From Portunus trituberculatus (lineage: Eukaryota > Arthropoda > Malacostraca > Decapoda > Portunidae): 64,000 bases of DNA. The translations under genes and the position numbers were made by a program. Shown one piece after another: positions 12,105-24,269 of this stretch. Where the stretch lies: assembly GCF_017591435.1 (NCBI RefSeq), contig NC_059302.1, positions 13,850,167-13,914,166 of the forward strand, written 5' to 3'. The notes under the pieces were generated by a model that had not been told where the DNA came from, searched no databases, and saw only the letters and a program-made list of their open reading frames with translations. Numbering within the stretch: position 1 is the first letter of the stretch; every line of letters begins with the position of its first letter.

Positions 12105-13263
12105 AGGCGCTTTTTTGATAGTCCACGCTTAAGGCAGCCTTAAGCCTGGCTTAAGGCTGACGTCATTTTGTGTTCTTTCATGTCCCCAAACTTGAGCCAG
12201 AGCGTAGCCCGCCTTAAGGCAGGGCCGGCCAAACTCAAGCCAGCTGCAGAGCAGGCTCGACTTTCCGCTAGCCAGTTGTGACGTCACATGTAAATAAACA
12301 AATGATAAGACATGACGAATGAATGCTCCATTAGCTGCTGTTGATAGTTCTGCACCAAACTGAATGCTGTTTCAGTATCTTCTGGTATCTCTGGCAAGTC
12401 TGGAAACATGATGGACTGGACTGTTGATGCAGGGAGGAAAGATAGCAACTAGGATGATACCAGCTTTGAAGCGCCTGGAGTATAGAGATAGATTAAAGGC
12501 ATTAAACATGTTTTCATTTGAGAGGAGATGTATAAGAGGGGATATTTAAAATGTTCTCAGATACAAACTACATAGATGTGAGATCTTTCTTTACCTTAGA
12601 GGAGGGAAGTAGGACTACAAATCATGGCAGGAAGATTAGAAAGCAAGGCTGCAGGTTAGATATAAGAAAATATTTCTTTAGTCATAGGGTGGTAGACTTC
12701 TGGAATGCATTGCCAGAGACGGTTGTAAATAGCACTAGTTTGACAATGTTTAAAAACAGATTAGATAAGCACTTAAATTTATTAGATTTATAATTATGTA
12801 TAGCGCTGCATGATAGTTTTTATAAGAAATTTACTATAGTTAAACAAGACATGATCCCCATGTATGGGGACCACAAATTGTAGAGGATTTCGCTGCAGGA
12901 CTTACCCTGTTAATGGGCCAAATATTTAGAATTAGTATATAATGTATTGTGTACTTGTAAGTGTAACTTTAAGTACTGATGACGAGGTCGCTGTGCGACT
13001 GATACAGGATAACCTAGATGGGCCCTGGTGGCCCTTTGCTATCCTATTATTTATGTTATGTTATGTTATGTAGGAAAGATAAGTTACAAAGCTGCAGCAT
13101 ATCTTGCACTTCCTGTTCGTCTGCCATCTTTATTGTTGTCATCTGTCAGCTGGTGACTGGTCACGTGATCGAAGGTCTAGCAGGCCCGTTTTCCATTGTC
13201 CCAGGTTTTGCTTAAGCCTGCCTTAAGGCGAGGTCTAGCCGTAGGGGCATTAAAAAACGCAGC
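12105..13263. mobile_element. TTAA-flanked DNA element nested in the hAT terminus
   Basis: TTAA at 12101-12104 and 13264-13267 flanks the segment. Removing it with one TTAA restores the hAT end as TTAACATCACTG, so the insertion hit the TTAA within the hAT TIR. The outermost bases are only weakly inverted (GCGCTTTTTTGAT against GCGTTTTTTAAT). Strong subterminal inverted motifs lie near both ends (CTTAAGGCAGCCTTAAG at 12129 against GCTTAAGCCTGCCTTAAGGC at 13212). TTAA targets fit piggyBac-like or Kolobok-type elements; the superfamily is not settled. Confidence 0.7.
12445..13071 (+). mobile_element. CR1-like LINE, 5'-truncated, with 10-bp TSD
   Basis: The insert is flanked by AGGAAAGATA at 12435-12444 and 13072-13081. 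Its coding remnant is the C-terminus of a LINE reverse-transcriptase ORF, including RVVDFWNALPE and a FKNRLDKHL ending, a signature of CR1/L2-like LINEs. A 3' UTR follows and ends in a (TTATG)n tail. The same family recurs on the minus strand at 28199 and 29135. It is the innermost insertion of the nest. Confidence 0.9.
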
Positions 13264-13383
13264 TTAACATCACTGCTTCCAGCCTACTGATTCACATCAT
13301 TCAGATGATTCAGTACCAAGGCAGCCTTTGGGAAGTACGGACGTATTAGCTTTTGCAGAAATAGCAGTGTTACAGTGGGTGAG

Positions 13384-13616
13384 GAAGCGTTGGCGTAGGC
13401 GTCGGCAACGAATATAGTTGCATGCAGTTAATTCTAGAAGACCTGAATTTGAGAGCTTTGGACATTTGTTCTCAGATTTGGTCAATAATCCGGAAAGGTT
13501 TTAGGACTTCTTTTCGATAACCACAGAATAATTTAAGATGTTGGTGGAGCTTGTCACCAACAAGAAGTACTAGGCCTACAGCAGAAGCCATGTCAGTTCG
13601 TGACACTCTGAAAGAA

Positions 13617-13672
<56 letters not shown>

Positions 13673-15766
13673 GGAGAACTACCAAGGGGAAAATTAATTA
13701 TAAAAAAAAGGCCCACTGGAATTGTAGTCTCCATAAAATATTCAAAGAGTTAGTCAAAATTCAGGACAAATGTCTCGACACCTTTCTCTTAAAAGAATTT
13801 AAGTCATAGAAAGTTGGAAATAAAGAGACAGGCAGGAAGTTCCAGAGTTTACCAGTGAAAGGTATGAATGATTGAGAATACTAGTTAACTCTTGTATTAG
13901 AGGGTTGGACAGAATAGGGATGAGAGGAAGAAGAAAGCCTCGTGGAGCGAAGCCGCAAGAGGGGAGGCATGCAGTTAGCAAGATCAACAGAGCAGTTAGC
14001 ATGAAAATAGCGATAGAAAGGAATCCAACATTTCGGCGGTGAGAAAAAGGCTGAAGACAGTCAGTCAGAGGAGGAGAGTTGATGAGACGAAAAGCTTTTG
14101 ATTCCACCCTATCTAATAAAGCTGTATGAGTGGAACCCCCAAACATGCGAAGAGTACTCCATACAGGGATGGATAAGGCCCTTGTACAGAGTTAGCAGTT
14201 GAAGGGGTGAGAAAAACTGGCGGAGACGCAGCAGAACGCCTAACTTCATAGAAGCTGTTTTAGCAAGAGATGAGATGTGAAGTTTCCAGTTAAGATTATG
14301 AGTAAAGGACAGACCGAGGATATTGAGTGTGGAAGAGGGAGACAGTTGAGTGTCATTGAAGAAGAGGGGATAGTTGTCTGGAAGGTTGTGTCGAGCTCCT
14401 AGATGGAGGAATTGAGTTTTTGAGGCATTGAAAACTACTAAGTTTTCTCTGCCCCAATCAGAAATCTTAGAAAGATCAGAAGTCAGGCGTTCTGTGGCGT
14501 CCCTGCGTGATCTGTTGACTTCCTGAAGGGTTGGTCGTCTCTGAAAGGACGTGGAAAGATGTAGGTGGTATCATCAGCGTAGGAGTGGATAGGGCAAGAA
14601 GTTTGGTTAAGAAGGTCATTAATGAATAATAGAAAGAGAGTGGGTGACAGGACAGAACCCTGAGGAACACCACTGTTAATAGATTTAGGAGAAGAACAGT
14701 GGCCGTCTACCACGGCTGCAATAGAACGGTCGGAAAGGAAACTTGAGATAAAGTTGCAGAGAGAAGGATAGAAACCGTAGGAGGGCAGTTTTGAAATCAA
14801 AGCTTTGTGCCAGACTCTATCAAAAGCTTTTGATATGTCTAACGCGACAGCAAAAGTTTCACCGAAATCTCTAAAAGAGGATGACCAAGACTCAGTAAGG
14901 AAAGCCAGAAGATCACCAGTAGAGCGACCTTGACGGAAGCCATACTGGCGATCAGATAGAAGATTGTGAAGTGACAGATGTTTGAGAATCTTCCTATTGA
15001 GGATAGATTCAAAAACTTTAGACAAGCAAGAGATTAAAGCTATAGGACGGTAGTTTGAGGATTAGAACGGTCACCCTTTTTAGGAACAGGCTGAATGTAT
15101 GCAAACTTCCAGCAAGTAGGAAAGGTAAAAGTCGATAGGCATAGTTGAGTTTGGCCAGGCAAGGTGCAATCACGGAAGCACAGTTTTTGAGAACAATAGG
15201 AGGGACCCCATCAGGTCCATAAGTATTCCGAGGGTTTAGGCCAGTGAGGGCATGGAAAACATTATTACGAAGAATTTTAATTGATGGCATGAAATAGTCA
15301 AAGGAAGGAGAATAGGGAGGACAAGCTCAGAATCAACCATCAACATTTGATTGAAGAGTTCAGCTTTAGAGACAGAAGAGATGGCAGTGATGCCATCAGG
15401 ATGAAATATAAAAAGGAAAGATGAAGAAGTAAAGTTATTGGAGATGTTTTTGGCCAGATGCCAGAAGTCACGAGGGGAGTTAGAGTTTGAAAGATTTTGA
15501 CATTTTCTATTTATGAAGGAGTGTTTGGCAAGTTGAGGAACAGACTTGGCATGATTCCGGGCAGAAATATAAAGTGCATGAGATTCAGGAGATGGAAGGC
15601 TCAAGTACCTTTTGTGGGCAACATCTCTATCATGTATAGCACGAGAACAGGCTGTGTTAAATCAAAGTTTAGAAGATTTAGGTTGAGAAAAGAATGTCAG
15701 ACACTGAAAGAATACTTTGTCTCGCCAGGTGGCGCTGTCGAGTGGCAATACAGAATGATCCACTGA
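13384..15766 (+). pseudogene. PIF/Harbinger transposase remnant split by a LINE
   Basis: Plus-strand coding remnant of the outer element. The part before the LINE contains RRPEFESFGHLFSDLVNNPERF-like sequence (too long to be chance in one frame, but with stop codons after it), typical of the N-terminal FHxL...LxxDPxxF region of Harbinger transposases. It then jumps to SVRDTLKE at 13590-13617. After the LINE (from 15714) the frame resumes as YFVSPGGAVEWQYRMIH then stop, matching the family's C-terminal YF...GAVPWQ motif. The catalytic middle is missing, so the copy was internally deleted before the LINE arrived. Confidence 0.65.
13618..15700 (-). mobile_element. Jockey-type non-LTR retrotransposon, 5'-truncated and decayed
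   Basis: Minus-strand LINE flanked by a target duplication ACACTCTGAAAGAAT (13603-13617) / ACACTGAAAGAAT (15701-15713). Reverse-transcriptase motifs are readable: GFRQGRSTGDLL, ALDISKAFDRVWH, SGVPQGSVLSP and the catalytic SYADDTT. A linker domain lies upstream (NHAKSVPQLAKHSF) and a C-terminal domain downstream (DRVESKAFRLINSP). Frameshifts and stops break it into at least five pieces. The 3' end carries a GGGCC-T(8) landmark and an (AC)n tail of about 50 bp. The endonuclease is missing through 5' truncation. Confidence 0.9.
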
Positions 15767-16468
15767 TACATTCACTCTTTATTTAAGCTTAACGGTATAC
15801 TACGGAGGATATTAAAACAAATACAGTTATGTTAATTCTATTATTTTGTCATATTTACTTTTACTTTGTGACGTGCCAGGCTGTAGTATTTAGTGAACGA
15901 AATCAGAGGCACAGGGGGTAATATAAGGAAGTTTACACCACTCCCCACTCTGGCTGGTGCCTGGCTGACTGGCGATCACTTTGTACCACGCCTTTCAGAG
16001 GTAGACGATACACACTACAGTTGCCAAATGAAAATATAAAACCATGTCCATAACGCTTTCTGTTGTCATTCTTTTTTTTTTATTTTTTAACATGCAGAAT
16101 AATATTGTCTAATAATTCATAGGCTACAGCAGTTCCTTTCCAGCTATGGTTCAGCACAATACGTGTACATGATTTCGGTGCACAGGATCACTAGGATCAT
16201 AATGAACGTTATTCTCTTACTAAATTGATTAGGACGTCCACTAGCATGGTGCTTACTCCTCAGCTGAATCGCCTTGACTGATGAAAAAAAATTGGTCCAA
16301 ACCAATCATTGATTCTGAATCGCCATGAATCGCCATGATCTGAATTAACTCGATTCGCTTGGTGTAAACGGTTACATTGAAACTAATGTGGCGAATCAAC
16401 ATGATTCATAAATCATGTTGATTCTTCATGAATTGAATCGATTCGATTCGCTTGGTGTAAACGCACCC

Positions 16469-18259
16469 TAGTGTTTGTGAATGAAAAGTGAGCCCGGGAG
16501 AGGGGAGAGGGTGTAGGGAGAGCAAGAGACATATATAGAGTACAATTTACCCATTCACTTACTTTTTATCCACTGACTCCTAGCTTACACTAGGTATTAA
16601 AATCGTTGGATGCAGCCATATGGGAAGATTGGTCAACCATTTGCACTGAACTGACTACTGACTCTCGCTGGGCTGAACTGGCAGTGTATGTGTGCATGCG
16701 GCTTTCATTATACTCGTATAACGGCTACAGTGCTGGCGGGAGACGAGCAGGATTTCCTTGTCTCCTCAAATAGTTTACAGTGGCAAAGCAGCCGATGGAC
16801 TCAACCGCTTAAGGTACTATTTCTCATGATCAGGAATCTTTTATACTCTCGTTTCTTTTAGTATTCTACCCGATATTCTGAAACGCTTAGCGCTCTCACC
16901 ACAATTATTTTCAAAGACATACAGAAATTATCAGCCGAGTTCTCAAATGTCTCTCCTTATGATAGTGGAAAAATCTTGTTAGTTTGTCGCTAGAACCATA
17001 AAAAAGCATCTTTAAAATTATGAGTAATGATAAATAGAACTTTTGAATATAATGGAGATGTTGCGCAGTTCGAAACCATTACACTACGTTTTCTAGCTTT
17101 TTGGTGAAATTATTCTTTGCCGTCATTCACATCCTCATTCCTGACTTCCTTTATCGATGTTCAGAACAAGGTGGCGCCGTCATCTTGGAATTTCCATATG
17201 CACACTTTTTTTCGAACCTTAATGTATGAAGGTCCGCTCAGCTCACTCCACTCACTCGACCTCCAAGTAGTAGTACTCCAGCTTGCGGCGCGGCCACACC
17301 TCCCGCCCACGCCCGCGTTCATCACACACCCGCCCTCGTAAGTTGCTTCGAAGCGGGGTATGCAGCAGTGAGGTATCAAAAGTATTTATCACTAAGACGA
17401 GACAATTGAACATTATCGACATTAATTAAACTCGCTAAAATTGCACAAGCCAGAATGTTGGAATAATCTCATGAAATTTATAGTGAACAAATGCTTTCAG
17501 TCCAGCCATGTCTATAGTCATTGTTTTATTATCGAGTTCAGAAAGGTTTACATATTGGATTGAATCGATTGACATCATGACGGGAAGGAAACTATGTGCT
17601 CCCGCCTCCCAGTGCCAAAGAACGCGATGTACAGCAGCAGCAGACTCTACCATGTACGTAAGAGAACTTTATCCTCAAGTGAATTGTTCAGGTATTAGAC
17701 CTTGAGGACAGAGACGATACACATAACGAAAAATAGTGCGGTAATGATCCAAATATTCGTGTGTGGTGTGGTAATATTCTTTACCGGCCACACACACACT
17801 GCTCCAGCCAGCCCTTCAAACCTCACCAACCGGAGGTCGATGGCACGGGAATTTTTAAGCGTTTGCCGCGTGTACCTGTCACGAAGGAGAGTTTTTGTGG
17901 CCTCCAGGGTTTCCTTGTCAGTCGCGTTGCACGAGCGTATATACTGTTTTACCCCTTCCTTCCTTTCACTCTCTCATTGCGATATGTAACAAGGCACAAC
18001 AAGTACTGTACAATATTTACAAGAACCTACACAGAGGAAAGGAGGGATTAAAACTAGAGGTTTCCCAATTACTAATCCAGTAGAATATTTAGAGAAAGTT
18101 GTAGAATAGAGAGAAATGTTTGAGAGCGGTTTGCGGTGAAGGGGCGACGCGTGAAGCAACAGTGAATGGATTAAAGCTTTCAGTTGTAGATGTACTCCCC
18201 TCGGTGGTGAAGACGAGGGTTCATGCTTAGTTAGGAGGAAGAAGGCAAGAAACAATGGG

Positions 18260-18261
<2 letters not shown>
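16469..18261. other. Non-genic stretch
   Basis: Mixed composition with no convincing exon. Some open frames (17435-17705, 17702-18083) lack recognisable motifs. GGTGGCGCCGTCATCTTGG near 17169 is a YY1-like site. Confidence 0.35.
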
Positions 18262-18328
<67 letters not shown>

Positions 18329-18343
18329 GCACGCACGCACGCA
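18262..18343. repeat. (CT)n microsatellite followed by (ACGC)n
   Basis: CT tract of about 66 bp followed by four ACGC units. Confidence 0.97.
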
Positions 18344-18597
18344 CCACCCGCCATCTGTTGACTTTTAGAAGTACATGGTTGGGTTTTGCCCCTCATTTTT
18401 GTAACTACTTATAAATTGCTGTATTTTATGCTTCGTTCTTGGCCTCGTTATTGTGTATCTCTGGGAACAACTGTGGGTGTTATTCAAGTGTGTATTGGTG
18501 TCACTCTTGTTTTCCCTTCACGTCTTAATTGCATTCCAGTGTGAGATATTAAATGATGCTTACATCTTCCTCATATATGTACATAAGCGGAACTATT

Positions 18598-19637
<1,040 letters not shown>

Positions 19638-19725
<88 letters not shown>

Positions 19726-19765
19726 GTGCGTGTGTGTGTGCGTGCGTGCGTATGTGCGTGTGTGT
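19638..19765. repeat. (GT)n microsatellite with GC interruptions
   Basis: About 128 bp of GT with scattered TGCG units. Confidence 0.97.
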
Positions 19766-20049
19766 ACGAAAAAAATGGACATTCGGTAAGGCAGCTTAAG
19801 GAGGTGCTGGGCAACAGTGTCGGCTTTCCTCTATATTTGGAAATGTGAATCAAGTGTGAGGATAGGTAGAAATAAAGGAAAAATAACTTAATAAAAGGCG
19901 AGGGGTCTTTACCGAAATCTATTGAGTTTACTGCATCACAAAGGATTCAGTAATAAAACATTTTTAAAGCATCCAAATAGTTTCCTTCTCGTTCCTCCAG
20001 AATCCAGAGCAGCGCATCCTGTCTGGCGGCGGTCATTCCCAACACTGCG

Positions 20050-22004
20050 ATGATGGTTTTATGCGGGGCGAGGCGCAGCATGGCGGTGCTGTGCCTGGCC
20101 GCTGTCTTCTCCCTGAATGACGCAACAGTCTCAGCCTCAACAGCTCCCACGGACACCAGAAGGACTATCTACCTCCCCTTGACCGACGCCCTCAGCTACG
20201 AACAGATTGTGAAGGTGAGTGTGCCTTCTTGAGCGTGTCAGTGTAAGACGAATGTTTGAGGCTTGTGTGAAAGATTTCAAGAACAGGTTTTTCTTTCCCT
20301 TTATATGTGTATAATATGTGCAGACGCTACAGAGATATCGTAATTGTTCTCTGCCTTCTCGTATCTGGGATGACTCTGCTCTCCAATATAATCCAATTTA
20401 TCCTATCATCTTTAAAAGAACTGCCTGTCTGAATGATTAGCCAACACTTCAGATTGTGACTATCAGGCTCAGCAATTACAAACTCATCTTGTTTGGCTAC
20501 CACTGCACATAACCCAGATGTGAACACAGCTTATCTATAACTACACACATTTTCCATTGCTACATAATCATCTCTGAGTAAGTATGAGAGTGTAAGATGC
20601 TACTGCCTAACATCCCTTTTTCTGGTAAACTCTGAAACTCCTTGCCTGCATCTATTTCCTTCTATCTATTACTTGGACTCTTTCAAGAGGAAGGTTTCAA
20701 GGAGCTTATCCTGCCTTGCGCCTGGAGCCCAAGGCAGGGAATTGGCAGCAGGTCCTTCTTTTCTTCTGTGGCCTCAAACTTCACTAGTAGTCGTCCACTT
20801 ACAGCACCTCACACTAGGCAAGGGGTCGCCATAAGCAGATCAGTGTCTACCATTCACCAGATGGTACCGTGAGGGGTCCTATAGGGATGATAAGGACTCC
20901 TTCTATACAGTCTGGTGGTGAGTGGTGAGTACGGATCCCTGCTTATAATGACAGCGGGCTGAACAACTCGCCATAAACGAGGGCACGCTGTGCGCCATGC
21001 ACCAGCACTGACAGTTCCAGTGGTCCTTTAAGGGGTGAAAAGGACTCACTTCATGACAATGTTTGGGGAGTGGTGTGTAGCGGGTCATTGTTCATGGCGA
21101 TCAGTGTAAGGCGCAGTGAGGTTGAAGCGTCACTCGTCCCACGGGACTGAGATGGATCCTTAAGGGGTGAAAAGATTCGTCCCAGTGCCTGTGTAGGCAA
21201 GCAGACTTAAAAATCGTTTCGCTATCGCCGTTGTTGTTTTCTTCATTGTGGAAACTCGCATCGCTGTAATGGGAAATGGAATCGCATCGTTATCGTGGAA
21301 GCTGGAAATTGGAATCGCATCTTTATCGTGAAAACTCACATCATGCATCGTTATCGTATTATCTTAATTAAATTTCTTATCATTAATCGTCTTATATACC
21401 TAATAAGTAGAAGTACAAGTCCTCTATGATAAAAACCCTGACCTAAGAAGACTCTTCTCTCGTTCATTTTACCGATTCTTTCTTCCCTTAGGCATCTTTT
21501 CCCACGTCTATTCTGGGTCGTCATTTCCTTTTTACTGTTACTGATTTCTTCTCTCTCAATCCTTACATCTCATTCTTACCTATCTTCACTTTTTTTCCCC
21601 TTGACAGGCTCACTTTTTTCTTATTTTTCCTCTCTACAGTCTTATCTTCTCAGTATTCTCATCATCATTTATTCATCCTTCACCTCAGTCCCTATAAGAA
21701 CATAAGAACAAAGTAGAATAAGGAAGGCTGCAGGAATCCCCCAGGCTTGCACGTGGTAGTCCCTGTATGAGAGGTGTCTATAGCTATTTCCACCTTGCAT
21801 CCTCATCTATTAATTTGTCTAACTTTCTTCTGGAGTTCCCTAATGACTCAGCACTAACAACTTGGTGATTGAGAGCGAGGACACCTGCCACGTATTTCTT
21901 TTATCATAGGTCACTTATTGCCAGTATAAAGACCAACACCGTTCCGTAGAAACTTCTTAATTGCTTTTTTGTTCTTTTTTCAATTCGTATTATTATTTTT
22001 CTTT

Positions 22005-22068
<64 letters not shown>

Positions 22069-22971
22069 TATTATTATATTATTATTATTAACAATAGTGG
22101 TTAAAATCTATTATTTCTGCAGTACGTCCTCGTATTCTTGTGTACATCTCCTTTTCCTTCACCGAGAGAACCTGGATCACAATAATCTAATGTCACGTGA
22201 CTGTTTTGTTTGTCTTTTTTTTTTCCACGAGATTTGTATCCATAGATGTCTATTTGCCATCTGTTGTGGCTGCGTAGTTGCACAGTTTGTTTGAATCTGT
22301 GGTGACGTAGTTTACAGTTTAATCTTTTTTTTTTTTCTTCTTCTTCCAGGCCGGGTACGTGGTCGTGGTGGTGGCGGCAATCATATCCGTGTGGTACCTT
22401 CACTTCAGTGGCAAAGGCATACACACCATAAAGTTTCCCGGCCACCCCGCCCTGCCACCCCATGCCGTGCCCTCCAGGCTCCACAGGTGAGGTTGAGAAG
22501 ATTTCCCTGCTTGTGAACTTTCTCATGACACTAATTGGAGCATACTTGTGACAGTAAACTAACCCCCTGTTACTTTGATAATGTTGAAAATAGGAAGATG
22601 ATGATTAGTTATTCAATCAGTTTCTGTACATACAACACTGCTACTAGTTTTTAAAAATAAGATTCTGCATACTGTTCATAGGATAAATCACCAGCCACTC
22701 TTGAGCCAATGAAGCTTTTCTCGCTAGAATGGTTTGCAAAGATGATGATAGACAGTTAAAGTCAATGATGAACGTTTAGCTAAAAAAGAAAGGACGTTAT
22801 ATTAGACGAGTTGTATTTTGATTTTTTTTTTCTCTGTAATCTACACAACCTGTTAAGAACATGGTAATGTTGTTAGAGAATCGTAACTGAGTGTTGGTGG
22901 GATTTATAACACGTATGCAAATTCTGTACTGTTGTGTTCATACTCGCACACCGGACGACCAGATGTGCTTT

Positions 22972-23035
<64 letters not shown>

Positions 23036-23275
23036 CAATACATTAAAGATTATTATCAGGAGCCTCACCATCTTAGTCTCAGTGAGGAAAATACCGTGCG
23101 GTTTAGAGGCTTAGGAGTGAGGCTCCGCTAACAGATAGATAGATTTGGGATCATAAGTGTTGTTTGAAATAAAAAAAAAATTGAGTGATGAAAACGTTAA
23201 ACACCTTGGTGGTGACCCTGCTTGGGAACACCACTGGCTGATGCCCTTCTAGATGAGGACTTATAGGGTGTTAAA

Positions 23276-23336
<61 letters not shown>

Positions 23337-24269
23337 AATATACATCTTTACTTCATGTTTCTGATATTGTGTTAATCTCTTGGTAGTTTCAGACAGTTGA
23401 GAAGCATTCGAGTACTTGTAATATTACCTTGTCTGTAAAGGATGTACTGTACTAACTGGTGAGTAGTGTTACTGGAAGGGCGCGGTCAGAGATAGGACAT
23501 GGGAAGGTCAGCGGCACCTTGCACCACCCTATTGTCTCTCTCACAAGCACCTACAGGCCAGCCTTGTGTAACCGACCCGTAGCACAAAGTCTTCCTTCCT
23601 CTTTGCTATGGTCGATCTTGCCAACACAGGCTCAGTCATATAGAATTCTTACTAACTCTTTCACCATTACGTTCGTCTTTTAAGGTTTACAACATTGTGA
23701 AAATTTGTTGCATAAACTCACACAAAATAAATGAGACACCAAGTCTTGCTCTCTGCTGTGGTTCATCTTGCCATCACAGGTTCAGTCACACAGGATTCTT
23801 CTCCATTATGTTGGTCTTTTAAGGTTTACAACATTGTGATTTTTTTCCTCTTGTCAGGTACAGAACTATCTAAAAGACTATTACAAAATGGACGTCATAG
23901 AAGCTTAGAATTGCTCAGCGGTGAAAGGGTTGATATCCAACAAAGCCACAACAAGCAATGCCAGTAGGAGCACAGTTCACTCATAGAACTCACCGGTCTA
24001 TCTATTCCAGAAGAGGTTTCTTTTCTTTTCTTTTCTTTTTTCATTTTCTTTAACATGCGGGATTTCCTTTGGTGTTTACGTCTGTTTACGTACAGCCATT
24101 ATTGATTTCAGTACATTTTTGCCAATCAAAAATGCAGGTGGCAGATATACGCATACGCACTGTACCTCTGAAATCCTGAGTGGCGTTGTCTGTCATCAGG
24201 ATGGAGGACTTCCCGAGCAGCCTGCCCTTCCTCAGCCTGCTCCTAGACGCCTTAGACCTGTATCAGTAG
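20050..24269 (+). CDS. Small single-pass membrane protein, 123 aa, three exons
   Basis: Exons 20050-20214 (165 nt, donor GTGAGT), 22350-22486 (137 nt, pyrimidine-rich acceptor ending TTCTTCCAG, donor GTGAGG) and 24200-24269 (acceptor TCATCAG, stop TAG) join in frame with matching phases 0 and 2. Exon 1 starts MMVLCGARRSMAVLCLAAVF, a probable signal peptide (or signal anchor) ending near VSA, then a short polar stretch. Exon 2 begins with a hydrophobic segment (residues 56-72, AGYVVVVVAAIISVWYL) and continues proline/histidine-rich (PGHPALPPHAVPS). Exon 3 adds a leucine-rich tail (SLPFLSLLLDALDLYQ). A good acceptor (CTCGTTCCTCCAG, at 20000) lies 50 nt upstream of the ATG, so a 5' exon probably exists and the frame is open back to it. 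AATAAA occurs at 25083. I do not recognise the family; phase agreement and splice-site quality are the main support. Confidence 0.62.
20790..21185. repeat. Degenerate tandem repeat, about 140-bp unit (intron)
   Basis: Three diverged units share GGTCCTTTAAGGGGTGAAAAGGACTC-like cores, at 20875, 21022 and 21153. Similar GTGGTGAGT and GCCATAA blocks lie between. It lies in intron 1 of the small membrane-protein gene. Confidence 0.6.
21228..21360. repeat. Short tandem repeat with ATCG motifs
   Basis: Imperfect reiterations of GAATCGCATCGTTATCGTGGAA and shorter variants. Confidence 0.6.
21690..21880 (-). repeat. CR1/L2-like LINE, 3'-end fragment
   Basis: On the minus strand a short coding remnant (VVSAESLGNSRRKLDKLIDE) is followed by a 3' UTR and a tail of TTCTTATGTTCTTATAGG. 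This C-terminal pattern is typical of CR1/L2-like LINEs. It is 5'-truncated and lies in intron 1 of the small membrane-protein gene. Confidence 0.6.
22010..22092. repeat. (TTA)n microsatellite
   Basis: Nearly pure TTA triplets, about 80 bp. Confidence 0.95.
22974..23032. repeat. (GA)n microsatellite
   Basis: Pure GA tract of about 58 bp. A complementary CT tract lies at 23278-23333, so the intron can fold back over about 250 bp. Confidence 0.95.
23278..23333. repeat. (CT)n microsatellite
   Basis: Pure CT tract, complementary to the GA tract at 22974-23032. Confidence 0.95.
23588..23840. repeat. Diverged tandem duplication, about 140-150-bp unit
   Basis: Both units contain AGTCTT...CTTTGCTATGGTCGATCTTGCC-like sequence, then CACAGG(C/T)TCAGTCA, then the identical block TCTTTTAAGGTTTACAACAT. 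Starts are at 23588 and 23741. Lies in intron 2 of the small membrane-protein gene. Confidence 0.7.

Noticed and set aside
16990..18090. Possible exons (17435-17705, 17702-18083)
   Set aside because: Overlapping open frames on both strands without splice-site support or recognisable motifs.
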